Below, one piece after another: positions 12,796 through 26,700 of a DNA stretch of 64,000 bases. A model generated the notes under the pieces. The model saw nothing but the letters and a program-made list of their open reading frames with translations. It was not told the DNA's origin and did not search any database. The stretch's first letter is position 1. The number at the start of each line of letters is the position of its first letter. The position numbers and the translations under genes were made by a program. The DNA comes from Acheta domesticus (lineage: Eukaryota > Arthropoda > Insecta > Orthoptera > Gryllidae), in NCBI GenBank assembly GCA_031308135.1, contig JAHLJT010000631.1, forward strand, positions 216,327,773-216,391,772, read 5' to 3'.

Positions 12796-14674
12796 ATACA
12801 TTGAAAACCTGCCGCGGAGCTGAGTTGGCAGGGTCATGAGTTACATCATATACGTCATATGGGTACTATGAGTGGGTAAACATTCTAATATTGCTAAGCT
12901 AACATAAATATACATTTAAATTGTACATTTATTAAATAGTCAATAAAATTTTACTTAATTCCAATTTAATTTTGTGATTTTCCACCTTTCTGGTCATTTG
13001 TGTCACGAAGTAATGGTCCCCTGAAGAGGTTAACCTAAAACGAAGTAATAGAATATCCAAAGCAATGTAAAATATTAATTTAATTTTACAGGCTACGTAA
13101 GTTAACTCAGGACACCATTCAGGAACTGAAAGCTAGGTTTCAAGGGCCCAAGTCTCACCCATGTCCAAGTTATGCAAAATTAAATATCAGACAGTAGATA
13201 GCGAATGTTGCGGGTTGCAAATGTATCTGCTGACATTTTAATATAATAGGTAATACAAGTATTAAATATTTTCTACAAAAATCAACTTGTTTGTTTTTTA
13301 TGTGACAAATCTGAGGGCTGATTGCCTATCCAGCAATATCAAATTATGGGATTTTGTGTCTTAGTAATCTTGTATCTAATCATCGTATTAAGTTAGTGAA
13401 TTACTATAATAAACAAGAAAATTTTCTAGCAATTAAAAGTTGCTTCAATCTCCCGCAACACTCACTTAAATCTCCCGCATCACTCACCTCAAGGCATGTA
13501 GCAAACTGAGTAATTGGCGTCATATTTTTTGGGTTTCCACGGGATGTAAATTTGGAATGGAAACATAACTCATTAATTCTGAGAAAGGATGTCTGGTGAA
13601 TGATAACATAATACATTAGTTTGAATAATTTTATTGATCTGATGTTCTTTTGTTTTTTAACAAGGTGAACAAGTATCTTTTAAAGAGAACCTTTATTACA
13701 TTTCATAAGTCTTATATTTTTTCTATTCTCAGTAGCTACACTCTTCTTTAATTTAACTGCAATTTGACTTGTTACTTTTGCGTGCATGAATTATGATGGA
13801 AATTAAATACGTGTCCACTTTTCCTCTTGATCTTCGTGACTCGTCCACAATGATGAATGAATACGATGCGAACTTAAAACATATAGGAAAATGAAATGTA
13901 TCATTTGACAACCACGTTCTCCAAAGATTTCGAGTTTGTAATATCATTCTTTTTAAAGAAAAATTATTCACATTGGTTTCAATGAATACTATTACTTGCG
14001 TGCCTTTCAATCACAAAAAAGTCTTTGTACATTTTAAATTTGAATATAATACTGATTTCAAGATTCTGCGTCTGTCGTGTTTTGTATGATCTTCTATTCT
14101 TCTAGGTAGATGACTGAATAAAAGCTTATCCTTTCCACTAAAATAAGCATAGAGCAAAAGGTTTTACCAAGATCCTCTCAGCAAAAGGAACGATAGGCAA
14201 CCCGCCGGCCGCTGCGAAAGAAGTATTGCCTATCCAATCGAAGTGGCGGCGCCTGCCCATGCCCGCAGCATCCGCGCGCTGTGCAACAACAGCGGTTATC
14301 TTTGAAGGATGCTGACTGGGGGAGATATACGAAGGCGACGCGAAGACCTGTTTCAACACTGCGCTAGCGCGAACTCACTACTTATCGTGACGTAGTGAAC
14401 GCATTGAGTCACTAATATTTATAGTTTTTGTACCATTAAAGACTGCGTCATTCCCGTGTTAAAAGTAATAAATATTTTAGTGTGGATAATTTTATAGTAA
14501 TATGCAAATAAAAATATCTGGCGAAAGTTTACTTTTGTGATGCATTTTTGACTAGTTAATTAGTTTCTGCTGAATTTTCGAGAATTATTTCATATCAGCG
14601 GAATAGGGTCGTCGATTATAAAATGTCTTTTTACTTCGTTCAGATCTTTATGTGGAAATTGTGACTGTTGTCAT
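12796..14674. other. 3' flank of the SV2-like gene
   Basis: It should contain the 3' UTR of the minus-strand gene, which ends its CDS at 14675. Minus-strand AATAAA candidates are seen as TTTATT near 13627 and 13690; I cannot choose between them. A GC-rich block at 14190-14380 (CCGCCGGCCGCTGCG, GGCGGCGCCTGCCC) stands out from its AT-rich surroundings and is unexplained. Confidence 0.4.
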
Positions 14675-14739
14675 TCAAGTGATGGGCATCACTTCCGGTG
14701 CGGGTTGCTTGGGGATGAGAAACCCAAGGAAGCCGCAAC
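14675..14739 (-). CDS. SV2-like gene, exon 11 (C-terminus and stop)
   Basis: After the acceptor AATTCTTTTCAG the exon codes the last 21 residues, ending Phe-Leu-Ile-Pro-Lys then a short Pro-containing tail and TGA at 14677-14675. The phase agrees with exon 10. Termination just after Leu-Ile-Pro-Lys is normal for the family. Confidence 0.88.
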
Positions 14740-17700
14740 CTGAAAAGAATTAAGAAGAAGCTTAGAGTTTCGTCATACAAATATTTCTCTTTCGAATCCA
14801 ATAGAGATATTGTCAACGCGCTGCATGGAGCGCTTTTAGTACCATATTTTAATTTCGTGCTTAACTTCCGGTTATTTTCACATTTATAAATTATCATTTT
14901 AGTTATTTTAGATATTTGAAAGTATTTAAGTATTGTTATTCATTGATAATATTTTCGAGTAGGGATTTACAAACGCTACACAAAAGTTACTCCTTGACTA
15001 ATTTGTTACTCGCCGTTTTAAATTTTTAAATGAGAAGATTGTCTTACCGAAAATGACTCCCGCCAGAACAAAAAAGACGGACGGACACGATAATTCTAGT
15101 AACGATCCCACCAGGAGGCTACCCACAACAGTACCTAGTCGCCCACACATCAGCGACAGGCAGACAGCCATCGCTCTGCAACACAGACAAAAGGACATGA
15201 GTATTCATCTTCCATCGTTTTGGAGACGTTCATCTTATTTTGAAGTTCGATGGTAGCACCCACCTTAGATTAGTGGGGAAGAGCTCGACTACTATGCTGT
15301 TGACGACGCTCACACACATCGTCGCGAGGCCGATGAACACACAGGTGACTCCCAGAACGGTGTCGGGAGTTGTCATGAAATAGAGAACCATACCTGCAGC
15401 TCCTGACGTCACCATGCTTCCAACTGTAAAAACAAACGACCTCCTGTAGAATTCAACAATCAAAATGAAAAAAACCTGCTATACTGTAGATTGGCGTTAG
15501 TGTTACATTCATAAGACTGTTTAATACTTATGATTTTAAGAGAATCCGCAACAATCTTACAAAGCAAACAAGTACGAGTAAAAATTAAAAGTAGTTTGAA
15601 AATATTTATATATACATAATAATAAAATTAATTGGTGCAAAATCTAATTATATGCATAACGTTCTGCTAAAGTGTTAAGATCTCAAATCGACTGAGAAGT
15701 CGAGAAATGTTGGCTTCCAGTCTTGAAAATGATGAATAGCAATGAAAGTTCTATTATAGCATATGAAATCTATTTTTATTCCATTTTCTCCGCGAGTTAG
15801 GTACGATAATTAAAATGTGTTTCGTCAAACAATAACACATCTGCGAAAATTGCATTATTCTATTTTATAAAACACACAGTTATGCGGATCTTCGACCCTC
15901 CATCCAGACTGATGAAGTGGAAGTCTTGTTCATGTATTATTTCATTTTTGAACAGCACCAATTAACGTATCAAGTGATGATAGAGTGAGCAGAGTGCTGA
16001 AGTGGTTCTCCATAGAATTTTCTGAGATATTAGAACCAACAGAACATTTGGATTTTATTCCTAGTGCCATATTGATATAGACTTAGTTGAGTTGGAAAAG
16101 TGCTGCCACGAAGAGCTGGTCTTATGTTCCAGCCTTGCCCCGCCCAAGGAATATTTTTGTGAATATTTTTTGTTAGACTAGAACCTAACACACTAAATTC
16201 AATGCATTAATTTTCAAAAATTAAATATATGAATTGAAGGGCGCGGGAGTAAAAGATGATAACCAACAAAATTATAGATTATGTAATAATAAAATTTTTG
16301 CTGCTTTCATCTGCTGACCAAGCACTGTGACTTATGATGTAAAATAGTCCAAACTATGGAGCATTGTTGTTTATCCACGGTTGTCATCTTTATGAATATC
16401 ATTTATACTCCTTCCAGAAAAAATCTTAAATTGCTTTCATCTTACAAGTGTTTCCGGAAAGGATTGCCTTGTTTTACATTCGAACCCTTCAATTCTTCGA
16501 GTCTTTCGAGCGTAATTTCATATGTGTACTATTTCAAGGGATTACTGGAGTGTTAGTGAAGTAGAAGTTACAAAACTATACTATTACGTATTTATTACAA
16601 TTAATACAAAAGTAGGTGCTGTTGTAGGACCATTTGTTGTTTTTTTTTGTTTTTTTTTACTTTTTCGCCTTACAAAGTTCGTAAGAATAGAAAGTTATGT
16701 AACCTTGCGCCGGTAAACGGCAAATTTTCGACAGAAAAACTTTTAGTTTTTTCTATTCCTATCCAATTTTCAGGGTACGAGTGCCCCTTTCAATCTGCTC
16801 TATTCCGGTTACACCCGCGTTGCTGCTACTTACTGAGCACGTTGCGCTTGCCCACGTGGTTGACGCAGTAGCCGGCGAGGATGTAGGCGAGGGCGGTGGC
16901 GCCGCCGATGATGAGCGTGTTCTTGAACGCGCCCACGTCCACGTCGTTGCTGCAGGCGGCGGGCGCGGGCGACGCCATCTCGCCGTCGGGGAAGAGCCAC
17001 AGCTCCCAGTCGTCGGTGAAGTTGCCGGCCGCGGCGGCGCTGCCGTTGACGACGGCCAGGCTGTGCGCCTCGATGGCCTGGCACACCGACAGCCCGTGGC
17101 CCGGGTTCATGGCGTCGTACTGCGACAGCCGGTTGAAGATCTCGGGCAGCCACAGCAGCAGGCCGTTAGCGCTGAGGAGAAATTCGCAAAGGCCTCAGAT
17201 TGATTGATTGATTGATTGGTTGATGTTTCCGGGCACGTCAACTGCTATGGTTATTAACTCCGTTGTTGTAACCCGGGGGTGGCAGTGTTTCTCCCCCATT
17301 TGAGTGTGAAATCTGGAGCGGACCTACATGTCGGCTTGCATCAATTTGCCCCTCCACATATCTCCCTCAGCGGGGCACCGCCCCAATCGGGACAAGTTCT
17401 ATGTGCCCGACTGGTCTCCCGTCAAATGATGTAGTGTAGTGCATGTAAGTGCAAGTGTATGTGTGTGTAAGGGGAGAGAACAGGCCGAGAAAGACGAAGG
17501 AGAGAGCACGCGGGGTTCGTGGCTCGTTTGTTAGGGTAAACCTTCGGCATTTGCCTTGTCCTGTCGATCTGAGAATTCCCGGAAAAAGTACCGATCAGAG
17601 CAGCCAGCGCACAGTGTGTAATTTTGGCCATCTACAGGGCAGAAAGTCAAATTTTCAACTTGACCAGAACGTGTAATTTGTTATTTATTTCAGTAGAAGG

Positions 17701-20700
17701 ATGTTCAGACTACATTGGCAACGGTATTGATTTCACTAGAAATTCGCCGAGGTACAGGAAATGCTTATCTGAACATGTATCATCTCGTCTGTGGCGGCAC
17801 CGCTTGGATTCATTCATTTCAGTGCAGCGTTTTCGCTTGTCCTGTGCGTGTGTCTGATGATATTCAAAGTCCCAGCTATTTCAAAAATGCAATCTGTGTA
17901 GTTTTTTCTTTCCATTGGTACCTGTGGTTTTTGAAATCCATTTTCCAACAACTTATAAGGACCTCTTGAATGGTGCGTATTCTTTATTTTACAGGAAAAA
18001 CAATTCGAAAAATTAATCAAGAGGTTTTAGTTCAGAGAACCCCGGAGAACCACTTTGGGACCAAATTGGTATTCAAGTAGACAGTTTTGCGAAGCCAAAC
18101 AGTGTTGCCAGCCAAATGTTGCGAATTGTTGCGAATGTATTAATTTTTCAATTTTTTACAAAATGTCGCATTCGTTTTCCTGGAGGACACTATGCGAAAT
18201 ACGGGTCACAAAACCTAAAAACGCGAAGACAAATGCTTTATTGGCACATATTTTGCAAGAAATGAAAAAATACAAAACTTCTAAGTGTGATTTATAATGT
18301 GTAAAAACACAAAGTAAAGAAAGTTTGCTTGACACTTAGTATTAAGTAGGTGAAAATAGGGAGGCATAAATAACGTTTTCTTCATTCACTTTTCATGGCT
18401 TGATGAGGAAATAATATGTGAAAATATTTCCAACAATACACCAGAATCAACAGAAACATCCACTATTGTAATTGGCCGGTCAACAAAGAGTTTTGTTGGT
18501 TGTGCTCCGAGAACTAAAAGGCAGAGAGTTAAACACCTTATACATTCAAGCAGCGAAGAGCTGAGTATGGCCGTAGGCATATAGTTAAGGAAAGAAGGGA
18601 AAAGGTATTCGACAGCAATAGTAATAGAAGTATCCACTACAAAACCAAATAGGGAAACTGTTATTAAGAAAGCTCGAAGGTCCTTGTTTCAGAAATCAGA
18701 GCTACACCGGAACAAGCGCCTAAATGGTACATTACTGTATGCCTAGTCGCCAGGAACAAGCTACTACGTCAGCAAGCAAAAGTATTAAATTATAAATTTT
18801 GCCCATTTTATTATAAAGTGAAAGAATCCAAAACGCTATACACAAGGAGCCTATGATTACAGAAATCTCAGCAGAAATACGTGTGCAGTCACGTATTGAC
18901 CACACAATTCATGGATTATGTCATACACGAGAGGTGTCTGAGAAATTGCGATTACACAAAAAATGCAATATTATCTTAATCATGAAATAGGGCTGTGATG
19001 GTATGGAACAGACTCGATACAAAAAAAGGTTTTCACACCAACATTTCAGGGATGAAATTTTTTTAGCATTTCTGTTCCTTTCGAAATGCACTGAGATTCG
19101 GCCAATTCAAAACACGTTATTTTAAAAATAACTGTTCCATTTACTACTAAATACTGCAGACCAATAACATTTGTATTTTCAAAAGACCTTCAGAATCGAC
19201 ACTAATACACATGATACAGATTGCTTATTACTTCCGGTCCATATAAAGCTAGTTTACGGGTTCCTCCTAAACACAGAAAGAATAATATCAATGAATAAGT
19301 GTTTTATTTGCTAGAAATTGATCAAACACCAGCAGATGATCAAGAATATTCTTCTGATACCATCAGAGATTCTAAATAAGTTCATAAGTTTCATGTGTAC
19401 AGTATATGTGTATAGTTTCAGCATATGATTCTTTACTTCTCTCGTATTATTTGTATATATTATCTAATGTGTGATATCACTTGTTTTTATGGTAAAAATT
19501 GCAATATTGTGCCACAATTATATATATAGTATATATATATATATAATATATATATAAGACTTCTCTATTGTTTATTCTATAAAATCAATGTACAACTTTA
19601 TCCTATTTTCACTTATTTAAAATACTTAAAACGTTGTTCTGTTGTATTGTTGAGTTGTATTGTACAAAATTTGTAATATTTTAGCTTTTTGAATAATTTA
19701 GTAAATTATAAAATGATTTATTCCAGTTCAATTCTTTAATTTTTGCTATTAGACTTCCTGCCCCGTAGATGGCCAAAATTACACAGTGTGCGGCGGCTAG
19801 AATTCTCCTTCTGGCAGCAACTGAATTAAATATAGTTTGCCACTCTCGAGACTCAAGCCCTAGGACCTCCCTGCCAGAGTCGCTGCTGGACTCAGCTGCA
19901 ATACTGGCTCTAAGATAAACCAAGCCGCTGGAAATGCCTCTGAGCCTCTTGAACTTAATGGTAGATGAGACACTGAGTTGGAATTCTGCACCTACTTAAT
20001 TTTAAGTGTTGTCGAGGATCTCTCTCCGCAAAGTAATTGCTCAGAATTTAATTCGAAAAATGAATGAATTGCCTCAAATAGTTGCTCAGTGTAATTTATT
20101 CCAAAGAAAACGTTGAGCTTTTTCATCGACTTAAAATTTGAAAGGATTCTTCAAAATGTACCATTCAAAAGTTCCACCATTATACGTATAAATAGTGGTG
20201 GTACTGAAGTACTACCATCATATTTTGTATTGTACGATCATATTTTATCACATTTTTATATTTAATAGATGAGTTATTTGTATATAAATTTCATTTAAAA
20301 AATATAAAGAGGTGTAGTGTAAAAATAATAAAATAGCATTTAGTTAACATTTAGTTTGAATGTGCAAGCCAAAAACTGAATAATAGGTTGGTAACAAATT
20401 TATTATGTATTTATTTGTCGAATTTTTAATACTGAGATATTAGTGATAAATATTGATGTGTTCTAATATTAAAAGAATGCATATCGTCGTTGAAAATAAT
20501 ATTGATTAATATATTTATATTAATTTATTATTATTATTATTATTATTATTGTACTATTCATTTAATTAAATAGAACTCTTTTAGAAACCAATGTGTTGTT
20601 ATAACATACATTCGACAATCCCATCCGGTTGGAAACATTTCTTATCTTTTACCGATGTGATGTAATGAATACATAATCTTGTACGCCTCTGCACCAGAAG

Positions 20701-23700
20701 TAGAAATATTTGGTGTTTGTAAGTAAAGAGATATGCAAGTCAAGACCTCAGATAATGAAAATGTTCAACGCAAAACAGAATGTTTTGTCTTTCACATAAT
20801 ATATATTTAGAGCTTCCATATCGGCCAATTATTCGATAAATATAAATAAATAGAATTTGGATCTCTGAACTTACTGATATTTTGAATCTAAATTCTTAAC
20901 TTTAAATCAACGTTTTTTAATTTTTTAACATAATATTATTTGTCTTAAAAAGCTTTATTTGTGTTTACTTAAAACTATTTTTGATGTGGGCAAACATAAA
21001 ATGAATAGAGAGTTTTAATAATTGATTTAATCAGAGTTCTTAATATGAAAGTTATGAAAAAATTATCACCAACATTATTATCCAAAAAATGAATTTGAAT
21101 TATTATAAGTTATACTGAATTGTAAATGTTATTAAAACCGGCCTAATTCACGATTCTGTTGACCAACAACCAAAAATGACCGTTGTCACTAATGACCTTT
21201 GTTGTTTATGTGACAATAAATATGCTAATAAACGCAAAAAGGAAATAACTAACTTTATTTTCAGATAACAATTGGTCAGAACAATCAAACTTTCCTGAAA
21301 CATTTTATTTCTTACTGAAACACCACTTTTGTATTGAAATATTGAATGAGAGTTGCATTTGCGCTTAACCTCCAGAAATATTCGTTGTTATCAAAATATT
21401 TTTGATATAGAAAAATCACAAACACTATTTTTATATTGACTATTACGAGATTATCATTATTGTTATTTGTCATTCGCAAAACGTTTGCGTTAATTCAATC
21501 AAAGATATTCAGTTGTCTGACGAACATGGATTGAACAAGATCTCAGAGCACAGGTACAAAAGAGCATTATGAGGTACAAAGTTGTTTAGATTCATGTTTT
21601 CAAATTTGAATCTAAATAAGTTCTTAGCATACAAATATATTCTTTCTATTATTTATGTCAGTCTGACAAGTTGTTTTGAAGGACTTTATTCGTTGTCTTC
21701 CATGCTCATCCTACTGTCACTCAACTGTTCTTTTCTGACATTAATGTGGTGTTTGACTGACACTTAAAAAGTTTACTCTGACAAACGTGACGTGATGACC
21801 TATCGTGAAGAATTTATGGAAGTAACTATACTACTGTGCATTGAGGTACATACCTGAAAAACAAGGGTAGTTATCTGTAGAAGAAAAACAGCTGAAACAC
21901 TTGTCAAACTCTGTGCTTTATGCGACCAAGAAACCTAAGGAATAAATGTTTGAAACGACGTTAAATAAACTCAGTGACTTTTTGCCCCTGAGGTGATTGT
22001 AACATCGTGAACTTGCTATTAATCTTGACCCCAAAAGTGTCAACAATTGAACTGTTCGATAAAAAAGATGCATGATATGTTATTTTTGTCCTGTTTATAA
22101 ACTTCTTTAGATTACTCGTACATATGTATCTACGTCACGTATGTAAGGCACTTTTGAGGTGACACTATGAGCCGCGGTCAAGGACATGTTTGATTGTTTG
22201 TTATGAAGTAGACTTACAATATTTGATACTGATCCAATTTTAATTTAAAAATATATTTCTATAGATACAAAGTAGACAAATGTTTCTGAATACGAAGTAT
22301 GTTTACTTGACTAAAAAGTGTACATAATCTGCCCTTGGACTTCATTAGCACAGATGGATCAGTAAGTTCATAATCATTCGTTCGCATTTCATTATAATTG
22401 ACATAACACATTAAATACACCAATAAACAGAAGGGAAAATTAAAAGATATACCATGTTGGAGCATAACACTGAACTAATAAATTAAATTATATAATATTT
22501 TTAGACACATTTAGAAATCCCAAAAACTATGGGTAATTTTGGTTATTAAAACATGTGTTTAGTATTGAATTTCTTCGAAATTCATTTCATTACTTTTGGG
22601 ACCCCACTTTGTGTAATAACTTTGCATTGATGTCTAAGATCATGTTACTACGTATAAAAAGGGAACAACCAAGAACTTTGGAATCTGAACAATAAATAAT
22701 GAATTAATTTGAAGATGAATCATTATATTGGTTAATTAGTTTCTAGTAGTAAAGGGATTAATTTAAACGTGTGCGTTCAAATATTTCAAGAGTTGGTTAT
22801 CATTAATTGTTATTCTTTATTACCTTCAATTTTTCTTAATATTTATAAGAATTCTCTGAAAATGCTAGATGAAACAATATAATCTTGTTTTTTATAGCAC
22901 CTATGTTTTGTGAAAAGATAACATTGTTGAAAACTCGCACAAACAATGATACCGAAACTATTCGCTTGTTTAAAACTTTAAACTTGATGGATTCAAAATG
23001 TTGTATTTTGAGTAATTGTAAATAAAAAGCAAATACTAGTAAATAAAAATGAGACATCCTTTCTTAAACTATGACAGCATAACGGCAAAGAATAAGAATA
23101 TAGTTGAATTATGTTATACTACAATTTATAGTGCAGAATTTCTAATGGCAATTCCATACTTTGTCATTGTAACAACTTGGTGTAATCATGTTAAATAAGT
23201 AGTTTCTTATTTTAGGCTGATGTCACAGTCAACGAAGCGGTTCTTTGAGTTGTCACTGAGATGAAAAAACATGTTACGGATTGAAAAATAAGTTTTACGT
23301 AATCTTTCCTTCTAAACGTTACTGTTGTTGCTGATTTTATTGGACATAATTGAGGAATAATCGGGGTTCTGAGGAAGTGGATTATGTACGTGAAAAATGA
23401 ATTTTCTGCATTATTACATAATGGTGAGATAATGCTGTACAACACTGTATCATCCAGTTTGACCTCCGAATAACCTAAATGCTCGGGTAGTGGTAATATC
23501 ATTTGTCCCTTTCCTAGAACTTCGATATAAGGTGTTTTCTCCAAATTCTCCAACTGAATGCAGCTACATTTTATATGAATCTTGTCGAGTTCAATAGGAG
23601 TTACTGGCGGAGTGGAACTAAGGTAAACGCTTAAAACACGCTCTGTTTTAAGCATGATAAATTGAAAAAAGTTTATTTTTGAAATGTTTGATTATCTAAA

Positions 23701-26700
23701 TTTAAAAGTTATGACATTAAGTTCAGATTCGTAATAAGAATTATTAAAAGACGTCGCTCTACTGTCACATCAGTCAGCCACATTTTGCAGGATGAGTATT
23801 TAGATTTGATAAAAAATATACATTAGATTGGGGCTTTTACCAGGAGCATGAAACGTTGTGCAATATTCGTTTCGTAATATTTTGTTACTACAATCGATCT
23901 CAGCCTAAATGGCTGGATTGAAAATTATTATTTCTCTTATTCTAATAAGATCTCTTACGATACTTCGTATGTAACTATTACTCCATCTTCATCTGTAAAT
24001 AACAGTATTGATATTGTCGTTCATTTTCTTTCAAAAATTAATAACACAGAATGGCGCTTCTTGTAAGGAACTCTCATTCTGTCTGTTTGGAGGCGGTAGG
24101 GGTGCCATCCCGATGCCGATGTTTTTATAAAAAATATCGATGTTTGGAACCCGATGGTTTTAAAAAAACAAATTTTTGTGTTGGGCGTTTTCTTCGTTGA
24201 TTCCCACAATCACGATTTTGTAAAATTTCAAATATGAAACAATAACTGATGGTGTCAGTGTCTGTTTATGTGTTAGAACCACATGAATGCGGTTTGTAAT
24301 TTTTTCCTTCATCTTTGCTCTATTTAGCACGTAGCGAGACGTTATTTTAGTTACATTTTAATTATAAATTAATACACATAGTCACTGTTAGATTAAATTT
24401 TGTTGCGCACGAATGTAATAAAGTTACATTCGAATGTAATAAAGTTAAAATAAATAATGTTAGAGGTTATAAACCAGCTTTAAAACATCGATTAGATTGA
24501 TTTCGGTCGATGTCTTATTAACATCGGTGTTCAAGAAACATCTATGGATTTGGTCGATGTATTATTGACAGGATGTGGGAGGCACTCACCAACAGAGGAT
24601 GGCGAACTCGAGGGCGCAGGCGAGCAGGTTGGGGCCGAGGTGCGGGCGGCGGAAGAGAGGCATCGTCTGGCGCACCATGTTGCCCAGCAGCGCGAAGGCG
24701 GACTTGCGCGCCTTGAGGGTGCCCGGGTCGGGGGTGGGGCCCAGGCGGCTGCCGCGCCGCGCAGCCAGCCCCAGGCGCACTGCCTTCACCTGCGCACCAC
24801 GCCACGCCCACGCCCACGTTGACCCAACGACATGGCTCACGCGCCACGCCACGCCCAGGCCTACGGTGGCCCAACGCCCTTGACACACCTCTTGCACAAA
24901 GCTAGGCTCACGCTCACATTGGTCCAATGCCCTTATCACGACCCAAAACCCTTGGCACGGCCCAAAGCCCTTGACGCGACCCATGCGTCACGCCACGCCC
25001 AGGCCCACGGCGGGCTCAACGCCCTTGACACGCCTTTTGCACAAAGCCACGCTCATGGTCACATTGGCCCAATGCCCTTAGCACGACCCAAAACCCCTTG
25101 GCCCGACCCATGCACCATGCCACGCTCATGTTTGTCCAACGCCCTTGCCATGCGCCAATCAGCGTTCTTCATTGACACCGGAGGCTTCTGCGTTCGGAGT
25201 CAGTAGCTACTGTGCATTTCGTCCTGAGGAAGGTCGCTGAATGGCGACCGGAACGTTGGCACCTTTGCCTAGGACGAAGCGTCTCCCGGACAGCCAAGTA
25301 GTTAACTTCTTTAATTGTTTGAAACAATTTCTAACTTTCTCCACGGCTCAAGGTTTACATATGGATGGATCGTTTTTAGTTTTCTAGAAATAAATATTAA
25401 AAAAATTCCTCGCATTTGTTTAATTCATTCTTTGTTTCTTTTTGTTAGTATGATTATCATTGTTAAAGTATTTAATTAGCACAGTATATAATTTTTGTAA
25501 ATTATTAATTAATATTATTATTAATTTATTTCACGGGAAATACTGTTGCGTTTTCTCAACCTTGGTTACACTATACATTGATCTGAGATTATTGTTCAGA
25601 CTACATGTACCATAAATTAATGGTATGTATCTAAACCTATTGGCCATCGGGTAAATATTCGAAGTGTAGCATACAGAAGCTGCTCAAAACATATCAAAAC
25701 AATTATACAAAGACAAGAAAGAATATCATTTTCAAGTCAATAACCGTTTAATTTATTATATAATATTATGATATAATCCAAACTAATTTGATTGTCTCTG
25801 ATTGCTCAAATCGCAGTTATTATTTGGCTAGACTGCGCATTATCATGGTATATTTTGGTACATCATGTTATTGTTTTTGTTTTCAACGAGTTTCACTTGG
25901 CCCTGACTGAAGAACACAATTGACCTCTTCTTTTGATCACTGCGTAAAAGGGTGACGGCAAAGTTGATAGATCTCCTTGCGGGAAATGTCAGGATGTAAT
26001 AATAGTGTCACTTATTGTGCAACCCAGTTAGCAAATAACGTTGCGTTGGTTGATAATTCAAGCGCACTTGCTCTCTGGATATTGTGTTTTGGCATTTCCA
26101 AAAGGAGAATTTTTGAAAGAAAAATATAATCCAAGTAATTTTCAAACAAAAGATTTTAACTCTTTCAGTTTTATTAATTGCATTGGACAACACTTCACCT
26201 AGATGAGAATATAATGTAAGTAACAAAGTACAGGGGGTTAGGTGTGATTAACGTCCAAGAAATGAGAAGAAAAAGTCCGTTTTTCAACTTGTGAAAATCA
26301 GCATTCCCCATTTGTTTCTCAACCATGAATCAAGTAAAGAATAAGGAGATCAAAATTTTCATCACTCGATTCCTTATTACGAAAATATTCCGCTTAGAAA
26401 CAATAGCAGCGACCAGACCTCTTTATCGTCTACCAGGATCTTCCTTCTCATCTGTCAAATTTAAGACTTAGTGGAAATTTTCTTTTTCCGATGTGATTTT
26501 TCCTGTTATCTCTTTAATTTAATTCCAAGATTGTTTTCAAAAATTAGTAGTATGGAAATATGGTATGCCTCTGTGAGTGGCATGATCAGTTGAACTCTCA
26601 ACAGTTCTGCATTTCAGAAATTTATTAGATGTGTTATAACTGTGACACAAAGCCCGGGTGGAGGTCTCGGAGCACAAGATGTTTTTCTTTATCATCACAA

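Noticed and set aside
15424..15444. Alternative exon 9 acceptor 20 bp upstream (CTACAG)
   Set aside because: It would enter exon 9 out of frame with exon 8; the site at 15,423 keeps the frame.
16781..17207. Plus-strand frames of 103-140 codons over exon 8
   Set aside because: They are antisense shadows of the GC-rich exon 8, which has family homology and correct splice sites on minus.
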